64,000 nucleotides of DNA, taken from assembly GCA_947498785.1 (NCBI GenBank), contig CANMLS010000002.1, positions 124,001-188,000 of the forward strand. Direction: 5' to 3'. The position numbers were made by a program, and so were the translations under genes. The notes below the pieces were generated by a model that saw only the letters and a program-made list of their open reading frames with translations, made no database searches and was not told the DNA's origin. This document shows, piece after piece, positions 10,278 through 17,710 of this stretch; position 1 is the first letter of the stretch, and each line of letters opens with the position of its first letter. The DNA is from an uncultured Aquimarina sp. (GTDB lineage: Bacteria; Bacteroidota; Bacteroidia; Flavobacteriales; Flavobacteriaceae).

Positions 10278-10697
10278 TGTCAAGAGCATTAGCTCTGCTG
10301 TCAAGAGTGTTAGCTCTGTTGTCAAGACACCCAGCTCTGCCGTCAAGAGTGTTAGCTCTGTTGTCAAGACACCCAGCTCTGCTGTCAAGAGTATTAGCTC
10401 TGTTGTCAAGACACCCAGCTCTACCGTCAAGAGTGTTAGCTTTGTTGTCAAGACACCCAGCTCTACCGTCAAGAGTGTTAGCTCTGTTGTCAAGACACCC
10501 AGCTCTACCGTCAAGAGTGTTAGCTCTGTTGTCAAGACACCCAGCTCTACTGTCAAGAGTGTTAGCTCTATTGTCAAGACACCAAGCTCTGCCGTCAAGA
10601 GTGTTAGCTCTGTTGTCAAGACACCCAGCTCTACCGTCAAGAGTGTTAGCTCTGTTGTCAAGATACCCAGCTCTGTCATCAAGAGTGTTAGCTTTGT
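10278..10697. repeat. Tandem repeat, 20 units of 21 bp in an alternating two-unit pattern
   Basis: Exactly twenty 21-bp units begin at 10278, with a degenerate 21st at 10698. Two unit types mostly alternate: type A is TGTCAAGAGTGTTAGCTCTG plus T, type B TGTCAAGACACCCAGCTCTG plus C, so the higher-order period is 42 bp. Variation is mainly transitions at a few positions. Because 21 is a multiple of three and the unit lacks stops in three frames, three long overlapping frames cross it (two minus, one plus), but none has an ATG start; each starts at TTG. The minus frame at 10255-10761 would give perfect heptads (LDNRANT, LDGRAGC) compatible with a coiled coil. I treat it as a non-coding minisatellite unless expression is shown. 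Confidence 0.9.
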
Positions 10698-10802
10698 TGT
10701 CAAGAATATTGGTTAGGTTTGCTATAGTCGTCGGGAAAGTTAGTCTGGTGTAAAATGCCAAATCGATTTTATAGCATTGAGCAATCTAGAAAAGAGTAGA
10801 AA

Positions 10803-10910
10803 CTACCAAGTATATTGGCTAAAGAAGATATCCTAAGAATGATTGATCTCACCAAAAAAACTAAAATACATAAATCAAAGTTATACTTATGTTACTATAA
10901 TAAAGTTTAA
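10803..10910 (+). pseudogene. Tyrosine recombinase fragment (start of catalytic domain)
   Basis: A 35-codon open stretch reads LPSILAKEDILRMIDLTKK and continues with TKIHKSKLYLCYY before a stop. This matches the start of the XerC/XerD-type catalytic domain (usually LPxVLSKEEV...L...IKNxKHK). No start codon and no downstream catalytic residues are present, so it is a remnant. It is followed at once by the conserved block that ends at the first cassette boundary (10982). Confidence 0.5.
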
Positions 10911-10932
10911 AAACTTAAAAGATTTACTAAAT

Positions 10933-10984
10933 TAGTTCCTCATATATAAATATATAGTTACCATGGTAACTATATATTGGTGTT
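10933..10984 (+). repeat. Conserved pre-boundary block, copy 1 (attI-like candidate)
   Basis: The block starts TAGTTCCTCATATA, contains the 30-bp palindrome and ends at TGTT. Copy 2 at 18635-18677 has the same start (TAGTTCCTCACATA), the same GGTAACTATATATT and the same TGTT end. Both copies follow a tyrosine-recombinase remnant and both directly precede a cassette gene. Confidence 0.65.
10949..10978. repeat. 30-bp perfect palindrome
   Basis: A perfect inverted repeat centred on CCATGG (10961-10966), with arms AATATATAGTTACCA and its complement. It ends 3 bp before the GTT cassette boundary at 10982. A collapsed relative lacking most of the left arm lies at 18651-18669. Confidence 0.85.
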
Positions 10985-11359
10985 GTAGCCAATTAAAAAC
11001 GAATGAAAATTGAATTTAGACAATAAAAAATTTGTGACTACCGAGAATAAAAGTGGATTGTCATCAGATGAGACGATTTTTCATTATTCTCAAAGTGGAA
11101 ATACAATTACAGGAAAATATAAAGGAGGCTCAATCTTGGAAGGGATGATTATTGGCAAACAAACCCAAGATTCGAAAATTGAACTATTGTATCAATGCCT
11201 AACAACTGAGGGTGAATTAAAAGCAGGAGAATCAAAAGGTCTGATTTCAGAAACTGAAAATGGGAAACTAAAATTGGAATTTGAATGGAATTGGCTGAAT
11301 GGGGATTTATCTGGAGGGAAATCGGAATACATAGAAATTGAATAAGAACTGGCTACAAC
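10982..11359 (+). mobile_element. Candidate gene cassette 1
   Basis: Left arm GTTGTAGCCAATT (10982-10994) and right arm AACTGGCTACAAC (11347-11359) are complementary at 12 of 13 positions and bracket one small gene. The tips are GTT and AAC. Confidence 0.6.
11010..11345 (+). CDS. Small conserved protein of the family often labelled n-acetylglutamate synthase
   Basis: A 111-residue soluble protein: NLDNKKFVTTENKSG, ETIFHYSQSGNTITGKYKGG, then EFEWNWLNGDLSGGKSEYIE. I recognise this pattern from short beta-rich proteins widely but doubtfully labelled n-acetylglutamate synthase; no catalytic role is evident. The only in-frame start is TTG at 11010, because a stop lies two codons upstream. That start matches the usual N-terminus of the family (M-N-x-x-N-K-x-F). 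It sits alone between the arms of cassette 1. Confidence 0.72.
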   Translation: MNLDNKKFVTTENKSGLSSDETIFHYSQSGNTITGKYKGGSILEGMIIGKQTQDSKIELLYQCLTTEGELKAGESKGLISETENGKLKLEFEWNWLNGDLSGGKSEYIEIE

Positions 11360-11470
11360 ACGGTGTATAAAAACATTTCTTCGTTATCTTAAATTAAATC
11401 AATGGGGCTGTTAGAAGATGAAAATGCAGTTTCTATGTTACCAGAGATTTAAAACAAGTTAGGAAGCTAA

Positions 11471-11497
11471 AAGAGGTGTTGTGTAACACCTCTTTTT
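11471..11497. terminator. Terminator hairpin between convergent genes
   Basis: A perfect 10-bp stem AAGAGGTGTT/AACACCTCTT with GTGT loop followed by Ts on the plus strand and As on the other side. It can serve both the plus-strand cassette gene and the minus-strand MORN gene. Confidence 0.85.
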
Positions 11498-11535
11498 AAA
11501 ATCATGTGAAATTTATTGTTTACCATGGTAGATTT

Positions 11536-12162
11536 TTATTCTTCAATAGTGGGATACTCTGTTTTTGTTGATATTAGGACACCTTTTTTATATGTTTCTT
11601 TTGTTATGAAACCTTCATTTTTTTTATCTTCAATAATCCAAACTCCGTCTTTTGTACCTTTCTTATATTGACCTCTTGTTGCAAAGTTTTCCATGTCATA
11701 TGAATAGTAAATACCAGACTTCAGACCTCTTCGATAGTTTATTTCCTCTAAAAAACCATCTTTAGATATTTTCCAAAGCCCGTCTTTCTTGTTATTCTTA
11801 TAATATCCTTCTGTGGAGAAAGTATGTCCATCAGTTTCAAAAAAATAGCCCTGCTTACGACCTTCCTTATAATTTACAACATTAGAGAGAATAATATTGT
11901 CACCTACATAAGAGAAAAAAAATAACCATTCACCATTTTTTTTTCCTTTCTTATATTCGATTTTGCTTATTCCTAATAATCTATTTTTTGGTTTATGTTT
12001 TATATAATATTTTCCTTCTAATGTATACTCCTTGCCTTCTTTAACTATTCGATTGTATTCTTCATTAGAAATCTTCTGATAGCCAAAATTAGAATCACCC
12101 TGTGCCTTAGAAAAAAGGGAAAAAAGGGAAAATAGAATAAAGATTGTTATTTTATTTGCCAT
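11536..12162 (-). CDS. Exported MORN-repeat (YwqK-like) protein, probable T6SS immunity protein
   Basis: A 208-residue protein with a cleavable signal peptide (about 1-20, ending SKAQG). The rest is a series of MORN-like units (YKKGKKNGEWLFF, YKEGRKQGYFFE, YKNNKKDGLWKI, YRRGLKSGIYYS, YKKGTKDGVWII). Its start overlaps the metalloprotease-effector stop by 11 bp (ATG inside ..CATGGCAAATAA), so translation is coupled. An exported protein encoded directly behind a periplasm-acting effector is the usual arrangement for an immunity protein. That function is an inference from position; the MORN fold itself is clear. Confidence 0.7.
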   Translation of the reverse strand: MANKITIFILFSLFSLFSKAQGDSNFGYQKISNEEYNRIVKEGKEYTLEGKYYIKHKPKNRLLGISKIEYKKGKKNGEWLFFFSYVGDNIILSNVVNYKEGRKQGYFFETDGHTFSTEGYYKNNKKDGLWKISKDGFLEEINYRRGLKSGIYYSYDMENFATRGQYKKGTKDGVWIIEDKKNEGFITKETYKKGVLISTKTEYPTIEE

Positions 12163-13288
12163 GATATAGCTTTAATTCTTCTAACATAATTTTTGTTTGC
12201 CATTGCCAAAAGGTAATACCGTTACCTTTTGGATTATTAATTACAGTTTCCCCTATTTTATAACCATTATAGTCCATAATATTTTCTGTAGTTGCCAAAT
12301 TGAAAATATATTTAGGCTTATGTTCAGAAATTTCATTGATTTCGTTTATCTTCTCTTCTTTTTCCTTTAAAAGCTCTTTCTTATAATCACCAAAACTAAC
12401 CTCTTTTCCTTTTAATTTAGCATTATTGGGGGTTTTTTCATTTTGCTTTAAATAATCATTAATTTGACTAATCCATCTGTTCTTACTTATAATATATTTG
12501 CCATTTATTTCTATAGGTGTAGATGGATGAAACAAACCTAATGAGTGAGCTATTTCGTGGGTAATAGTTAATACATTTGTTACAGAATCGGGTACTATGA
12601 TATTATAATTACTCTTTCTTGGAAAAATTTTAGCATGCCCCAACTCTGTACCCGGTTGTTGCATTGCTGAAAGAAAAACAATTATCCCTTTAAAATCACC
12701 CCATTTACTGGTATAAATTTTATGTAATTCGTCATCAAATCCTTTTTTATAATTTGGTATACCCGTTGACCCATCAGCTCTATACTTAGGAATCAATAAT
12801 TTCTTATCAATCAAACGCTCTGTATTTACAATCATTTCTTTAACAGGTTGCACATCTAATTTTATTAGTGATTGATTGAAATATTTTTCAGCTAAATCTT
12901 TTTTTATGCTATTAAATTTAGCTTCGTTTAGTTCGCCAAATGTTTGTTGGTTATATCTGTTATCTGGTTCATCCCCCATAACTTTTACAAATTGAATAGG
13001 AAGTATAAAATCTTTATCATTCCTAGCAACATTAATCTTCCCTACAATCTGATCGTCTTTATCCAATAACTCAATCTTGGTATCACTGCTTAATGGCTGA
13101 TCACAAAACACTTTTATATCCTGTTTACCTGCATCTTTTGTTTTTAGCTCATTGGGTTCAAAACGTATACCATTTTTTGAGGGTAATTTGATAATATCAT
13201 CATTACGCTCTTTGCCCTCTATGGGGTCGATATGTAATTTTAGAGATACATTTTCCTGATCGGGGAACAATAGATAACCAAGGAACAA
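12152..13288 (-). CDS. Zinc metalloprotease toxin domain (C-terminal part of a frameshifted Hcp effector)
   Basis: The frame gives 378 codons from a TTG and contains the metzincin-like motif HEIAHSLGLFH (H244, E245, H248, H254) and a later IMDYN met-turn-like segment. From about DQENVSLKLHIDPIEG onward it reads as the continuation of the upstream Hcp protein, not as an independent gene: in the Hcp frame the protein reaches FVPWLSIVP and then runs off into unrelated sequence. Removing one base from the CCCC run at 13265-13262 joins the two frames as VPWLSIVPDQENVSL. The likely role is a secreted peptidase delivered by a type VI system and neutralised by the downstream MORN protein. The apparent TTG start is probably not used. 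Confidence 0.72.
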   Translation of the reverse strand: MFLGYLLFPDQENVSLKLHIDPIEGKERNDDIIKLPSKNGIRFEPNELKTKDAGKQDIKVFCDQPLSSDTKIELLDKDDQIVGKINVARNDKDFILPIQFVKVMGDEPDNRYNQQTFGELNEAKFNSIKKDLAEKYFNQSLIKLDVQPVKEMIVNTERLIDKKLLIPKYRADGSTGIPNYKKGFDDELHKIYTSKWGDFKGIIVFLSAMQQPGTELGHAKIFPRKSNYNIIVPDSVTNVLTITHEIAHSLGLFHPSTPIEINGKYIISKNRWISQINDYLKQNEKTPNNAKLKGKEVSFGDYKKELLKEKEEKINEINEISEHKPKYIFNLATTENIMDYNGYKIGETVINNPKGNGITFWQWQTKIMLEELKLYHGK

Positions 13289-13916
13289 AATATTCTTTAT
13301 TATGTATTGTTATTTGTTCATACTCTTTTTTCAGTTCCTCATAATTTTCACAAATATCTTTGTAGTTACCTCGCATCCAATCAAACCCAAACTCGCCTTT
13401 GTAATTTTCTTTACGTCTTAATGTAGCGATAAATTTAAAATCGTCTCTTGTTTCCTCTTCATTCTCTGCCGATTGATAAGGTTGCTGTTCGCTTGGGGGT
13501 ACCCAACTTTCTTGCCAGTGTTTAATAAGTGTTTGCCATTTATACTTTTGTATAGCAGGAGAAATCACCAAAGAGATGGTCATGGGCTGTTCGCCCTGAC
13601 TGTTAAATACTTCTTTGTACTCTACCAGTGCAGCATCATTAAACTTATACTCAAATATTGCAGGATTATCCAGCGCCCCCTCATGATAAGAAAGTTCTCC
13701 TTCGTTAAGTTTGCATAATTCTCCCTCTTCAGCATGGGTGATCCATCGCAATAATAAACTATCATCATAACTAGAGTATATATCGAGATGTATTAACCCA
13801 CCCAGAGGTTCTGCTCCTGCTCGTCCTGTTTTAGGATTAACCATACGGTGATACATCACCCCTGCATTAACCACTTCGAATTCTTGCCCAAAAACTTTTA
13901 ACTTGGCTACTATCAT
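13203..13916 (-). CDS. Type VI secretion TssD (Hcp) domain, N-terminal part of an effector fusion
   Basis: Residues about 1-145 match the Bacteroidota TssD/Hcp tube protein: MIVAKLKVFGQEFEVV start, YHRMVNPKTGRAG, then GGLIHLDIYSS and PMTISLVISPA. A linker with WVPPSEQQP leads to the segment FKFIATLRRKENYKG, then GEFGFDWMRGNY and KEYFVPWLS, seen in Hcp-fused effectors. After residue about 216 the frame shifts, and the last 20 or so residues are out-of-frame translation. Hcp forms the inner tube of the secretion needle and can carry toxin domains fused at its C-terminus. No other T6SS structural genes are in the window, so this is an orphan effector locus. Confidence 0.78.
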   Translation of the reverse strand: MIVAKLKVFGQEFEVVNAGVMYHRMVNPKTGRAGAEPLGGLIHLDIYSSYDDSLLLRWITHAEEGELCKLNEGELSYHEGALDNPAIFEYKFNDAALVEYKEVFNSQGEQPMTISLVISPAIQKYKWQTLIKHWQESWVPPSEQQPYQSAENEEETRDDFKFIATLRRKENYKGEFGFDWMRGNYKDICENYEELKKEYEQITIHNKEYFVPWLSIVPRSGKCISKITYRPHRGQRA

Positions 13917-14079
13917 TATTCTTGATCTATTTTTTTACATTCATTACTCTTAAAAACAGAATGTTACAAAGAGCTTTTGTCTTTATTTTTAGATTAGATC
14001 TCTTGTAAAATAGGTTTTGGGACGCCAAATAAACGTAAAATATTCCTATTAAAATAAAGTTTCGGTAAAGTTTGTGGTT

Positions 14080-14370
14080 TTACCGTAGTTGGTTTTTTCT
14101 TTCTTTTAAATAAGCATAAGTAGGTTTGTAGACTTGGGCTTGAGAGGGATTATATTCTATTCTTTTGGAGAGCAGTTTTTTAATTCGGGTCAAATGCTCC
14201 CATAGGCTGTTTTTTGGTTTTAATTCATTAGCGACAATTTTTACCCCTTCTTTGTCACACAATTTTCTATAGATATCATCCATCATTTTTTTTGAAACTT
14301 CTAAGGGTGTATCTATTGCAACCATTATATCGATTTTCTTGTCTATAGCTATTTGTTGTTTTTTACTCAT
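14080..14370 (-). CDS. Small hypothetical protein upstream of the Hcp effector
   Basis: A 96-residue, Lys-rich, mostly helical protein (MSKKQQIAIDKKIDIMVAID...YKPTYAYLKERKNQLR). I do not recognise a family. It lies on the same strand 163 bp upstream of the Hcp-effector gene and has an ATG start. It could be an adaptor or chaperone for the effector, but that rests on position alone. Confidence 0.5.
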   Translation of the reverse strand: MSKKQQIAIDKKIDIMVAIDTPLEVSKKMMDDIYRKLCDKEGVKIVANELKPKNSLWEHLTRIKKLLSKRIEYNPSQAQVYKPTYAYLKERKNQLR

Positions 14371-14849
14371 CTCTTGGTATTTTTAAATTGAAATTAGTAG
14401 CATGAGAACCTATCGTAATTTTTATACGCAAGGTTTCAAACTGGCATGGTGCAATTGGTATATATAAGCATAGATCATAATAGCTTTAGGACAGTCATTA
14501 GATAACTTATACAAAATCACCAAGATCAATGTTTAGCACTTTAAGCAGCCCGTGCAATACTTCTTGTGGTATATCGGTATGATTATCTATTTGTGACATT
14601 ATAATGGTTTAAAAAATTAAGAAAGGAACGAGAGCAGTCAAAAAGTAAGGGGGCTTACTACACAAACTCAACTCAACTAGCAGTAGATAAACTACTCCCG
14701 TTTTCTTTCTGTAATGACTAGAATAATAGTGTAGATACGCTAGTCTGGGGTAATTGGATTATTATATAGATGGAGTTAATGGCTGCCCTGTTGTAATTGC
14801 ATCAAGATGTAATTTTGAGTTTCTAATTATTTTTACAACTTCCTTTACT
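14371..14849. other. Intergenic stretch with a possible HTH remnant
   Basis: No intact gene is visible. A minus-strand 30-codon frame at 14507-14599 reads MSQIDNHTDIPQEVLHGLL and continues KVLNIDLGDFV. That resembles the second half of an XRE-type helix-turn-helix (usually SxIENGxxxIPxxxLxxLLxxL), so it may be a truncated regulator or antitoxin. Confidence in that reading is low. Confidence 0.35.
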
Positions 14850-15020
14850 AATAAGTGCTAAACCGAAAGGTTTGTTATATTTATAAAGTCCGCCAAATTT
14901 TTAAATTTGGTTTTTAAGATTGATAAGTTAAAAACAAAATGTAAAAATTCGGCTCTGTGTTAGCCCGAAAAGTTAGTGTCTTTTTGCACGCTACGTTTCA
15001 TACACAAGTCCGTTGACAGT
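14850..15020 (+). repeat. Cassette spacer element, copy A
   Basis: Contains AAGTGCTAAACCGAAAGG, the hairpin-like core GCCAAATTTTTAAATTTGG (14892-14910), AAAAACAAAATGTAAAAATT and the right end CATACACAAGTCCGTTGACA. It aligns along its length with copy B at 21303-21470. Confidence 0.7.
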
Positions 15021-15040
15021 AATTTCCAAAAAAACAAAAA

Positions 15041-15631
15041 TTGAGTGAAACACTTCTTTTTCTGACAGATTTCTTTCGAATCGATATTTTTGTCGGATTC
15101 GGATTTTACTCAATAATCTACTTTTCACTTCGTTTGCTTTTAAAAAACGAGACCTTCATAACGGAATTTGATGAAAGTGCTGTACAAACAGTAGTTTATG
15201 GAGGTGTTATTTGGTTATGCTTATGGGTAATCGAAACTTTTGTTTACTATTATGGATTAGAAAACGAAATTGAAAAAAATGGATATTATGAATATCTGAC
15301 TGGAAAATATTCTTACGGAATTTGGACTCAATCAATATTTTGGTTTCTACTTACCCAACTTTATCGGATTAAAATAATAAGAAGGTTTTTAATTTTTAGA
15401 ATTATAATCAGTTTATTTTTCACTATTACTTATGAACGATTTGTAATTATCGTAACATCATTACATAAAGATTATTTACCAAGTAATTGGACAATGGGGT
15501 ATAATTTCACATTGACTCCTTATTGGATATTTCTGGGGTGGATTTCGAAAATTTTGATATTTATTCTACTTGTAATGTTATATCATTTTGTAATTAGAAA
15601 AATAAAAAACGCTCTACAACAAAATGTATAG
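15041..15631 (+). CDS. Multi-pass membrane protein of unknown function
   Basis: A 196-residue protein with about five hydrophobic helices (FVGFGFYSIIYFSLRLLL; VVYGGVIWLCLWVIETFVYY; SIFWFLLTQLYRI; FLIFRIIISLFFTI; WISKILIFILLVMLYHFVI) and a basic C-terminus. I do not recognise a family. The only usable start is TTG at 15041, just 20 bp after the conserved spacer end CCGTTGACA. It is the single gene between two spacers and is likely carried as a cassette, although its right-hand arm is not clear. Confidence 0.6.
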   Translation: MSETLLFLTDFFRIDIFVGFGFYSIIYFSLRLLLKNETFITEFDESAVQTVVYGGVIWLCLWVIETFVYYYGLENEIEKNGYYEYLTGKYSYGIWTQSIFWFLLTQLYRIKIIRRFLIFRIIISLFFTITYERFVIIVTSLHKDYLPSNWTMGYNFTLTPYWIFLGWISKILIFILLVMLYHFVIRKIKNALQQNV

Positions 15632-15907
15632 TTCATTGCTGTTGATTTTCCTCCGGAAAATCTTTCGCACTGACCAAACGTTCCCTACTTTTTACTAACT
15701 TAGTCATTCCAGCAACGAAACCATACATAAACCGTTACCTGCAATTATTCAGAATAACTTATTTTCTATTGTAAAAAATAATTTGATGAGATATCAAAGA
15801 ATATTTTTTTATAAAACGGAAATTATCTTTTATAAATTAACAAATAAGATATATATAATAATTACGATACTTGTAGATCAAAAATTAGCTTATTCAATTT
15901 AAATATT
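15632..15907 (+). other. Cassette spacer of a second class
   Basis: The spacer begins TTCATTGCTGTTGATTTTCC, contains the hairpin TTTTCCTCCGGAAAA (15649-15663), and reaches CCATACATAAACCGTTACCTG at 15721-15741, where cassette 2 begins. It does not carry the GCCAAATTT core of the other spacers. Confidence 0.5.
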
Positions 15908-17373
15908 ATGGATCGAAAAACATTATTAATATCCATTATTGCAACTTTATTTTGTAATTTATCTTTCTCTCAACGTATATACACCGTAAAAGCCATTAAT
16001 GGATTAATAATTCGTCAAGGACCATCTACCAAAACTGAACGAGTTGGTAAACTACCTTACGACTACAAGTTTAAAGTAGAAGAATCAAATATTGCTGATG
16101 AATTTAGTCTAACTGAAAACAAAATAAAAATAAAAGGAAATTGGATTAGAGTTGAAAGTGAATTTGGTAATGGTTATGTTTTTGAAGGCTTTACTAGTAG
16201 GGATTACGACATCAAAGGCTATGGTTATGGTATCTATGGAAAAGTTAAATCATATAAAAATCATACCTTTTACAACGGAGGTATGCAAAATGCAGATTGG
16301 CGAGAATTTAACGAAAATGGTGAAATAACTAAAGATTATTACTATAACAGCAGAGATAAAATATGGGAAATATCTACTCATAAAATTTATAATGAAAAAG
16401 GTCAGTTAATTCAAAATAACGGAAGTTATGATTCTTATAGTTATAAATTTGATGATAATGGTAATGAAATTGAAGAGTACCAAGTAAAAAAAGATGGAAC
16501 ACCTTATTTAAAAACAATTAGGACATTTGATAAAAAAGGAAATATAACCTCTGCAGACTACGACTATTTTAAAGATAAATCAAATTTCAAATGGGTTAAC
16601 AAGTATAATAGTAAAAATAAACCACTTGATTCTAAACGCTACAATTATAATGGAGAACTAGATAGGTATTATATATATAAATACAAAAATGATACGATTT
16701 TAATGTCAGTACACAAAATAAACCCTGATGAAACTAAAAGAATAACTTCTAAAAGAACATTTGAAGAGACTTCTGAATATACTATTGAAAAGTTTGTTGA
16801 ATATTTTAAAGAAGACAAAAAAGAAGGGAAAATATATACATCAAGAATAAAAGTATATGACAAAAATAACAATTTAGTTAAAGAGGAATTTTTTGATTGT
16901 GCAGAAAGCCAATTACCGAACTTTTCTTTTTCTGGTGGTGGCGGAAACTATAATGAACGCGTTGTTAAGAACTATATAAATAACAAATTAGTTAGTAAAA
17001 AATTATTTAGAACAATGTATTATCAAAATAGAGAACAAGAATTACTAATTGAAGATTATACTTACGGAAAAAATTATCGTAAGGCAATATACTATACTCA
17101 CTATACAGATGTTGTAACAAAACACACTAGAGTTTCATACTATAATTACAATTCGCAAATAGTAAAGTATATTGAATATGATGATAGTAATAATAATAAA
17201 GACGTGTATGAATATCAATATACATATGACCATTATGGTAATTGGACATTAAAAAAGACATTTAGAAACGGGAAATTCTATAGAGATTATATTCAAGAAT
17301 TTGAATATTATGAATAATAGGTCATTTTCCTCAAAAAAGAATACATTATTAAAAAGAAAAACTGTCAGGTAAC
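15734..17373 (+). mobile_element. Candidate gene cassette 2
   Basis: Left arm GTTACCTG (15734-15741) and right arm CAGGTAAC (17366-17373) are perfect complements and bracket a single gene. Confidence 0.5.
15908..17317 (+). CDS. Secreted SH3-domain protein with YD-like repeats
   Basis: A 469-residue protein with a signal peptide (about 1-21, ending SFSQ). A bacterial SH3 domain follows (about 23-100: YTVKAINGLIIRQGPSTKTE, GNWIRVESEFGNGYVFEGFT). The long remainder is made of Tyr/Asp/Asn-rich short beta units of the YD/MORN type (YNEKGQLIQNNGSYDSY, FDDNGNEIEEY, YDHYGNWTLKK). Such proteins are exported and usually bind cell wall or act as toxin or immunity scaffolds, but the function is unknown here. 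Confidence 0.7.
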   Translation: MDRKTLLISIIATLFCNLSFSQRIYTVKAINGLIIRQGPSTKTERVGKLPYDYKFKVEESNIADEFSLTENKIKIKGNWIRVESEFGNGYVFEGFTSRDYDIKGYGYGIYGKVKSYKNHTFYNGGMQNADWREFNENGEITKDYYYNSRDKIWEISTHKIYNEKGQLIQNNGSYDSYSYKFDDNGNEIEEYQVKKDGTPYLKTIRTFDKKGNITSADYDYFKDKSNFKWVNKYNSKNKPLDSKRYNYNGELDRYYIYKYKNDTILMSVHKINPDETKRITSKRTFEETSEYTIEKFVEYFKEDKKEGKIYTSRIKVYDKNNNLVKEEFFDCAESQLPNFSFSGGGGNYNERVVKNYINNKLVSKKLFRTMYYQNREQELLIEDYTYGKNYRKAIYYTHYTDVVTKHTRVSYYNYNSQIVKYIEYDDSNNNKDVYEYQYTYDHYGNWTLKKTFRNGKFYRDYIQEFEYYE

Positions 17374-17580
17374 AGTAGTAACCACTGCACAACTACTATT
17401 TTTGATAAACTCAGACTGTTTTAATATATTCAAAATAAAATTAACACTGAAAGTCAATTGTTTAAAAAATAACTCAACCTGTAAAATACTTGATATTATA
17501 GAAATAGAGGTTGTGCAACAGCCACAACACCTATGCGATAATGCGCGGAGTTTAGGTCAATTCGAAAAGTTATTGTCTAT
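17318..17580 (+). other. Spacer region without a supported gene
   Basis: A 71-codon frame from TTG at 17402 spans part of this region, but it has no recognisable sequence, runs into the repeat spacer and I do not call it. The right arm of cassette 2 (17366-17373) is the main landmark. Confidence 0.4.
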
Positions 17581-17710
17581 TTGGTTCATCGCCAAAGATT
17601 TAAATTTAGTATTTTAGAAAAGATAAAAACAAAACATAAACTTTGACTAAGTGCTTGCTCGAAAACCTGTGATTTTCTGCTCCCGCACTACGCATAGCTA
17701 AACGTTGTGA
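17580..17710 (+). repeat. Cassette spacer element, copy G
   Basis: Core GCCAAAGATTTAAATTTAG (17591-17609), then an A-rich arm (GATAAAAACAAAACATAAAC), then AAGTGCTTGCTCGAAAACC and TGATTTTCTGCTCCCGCACT, ending at the GTT of cassette 3. The right half matches copy F near 32500-32560. Confidence 0.6.

Noticed and set aside
10278..10697. CRISPR array
   Set aside because: The units are contiguous 21-mers without unique spacers, and no cas gene is near.
10236..10761. Three long overlapping frames of 155-168 codons across the tandem repeat
   Set aside because: All begin at TTG, none has a convincing ribosome site, and all are open only because a stop-free 21-bp unit keeps three frames open. Kept as a repeat, not a gene.
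14402..14470. A 22-codon frame starting MRTYRNFYTQG
   Set aside because: Too short and without any supporting context.
17402..17617. 71-codon plus-strand frame
   Set aside because: TTG start, no recognisable sequence, and its end overlaps a conserved spacer repeat.
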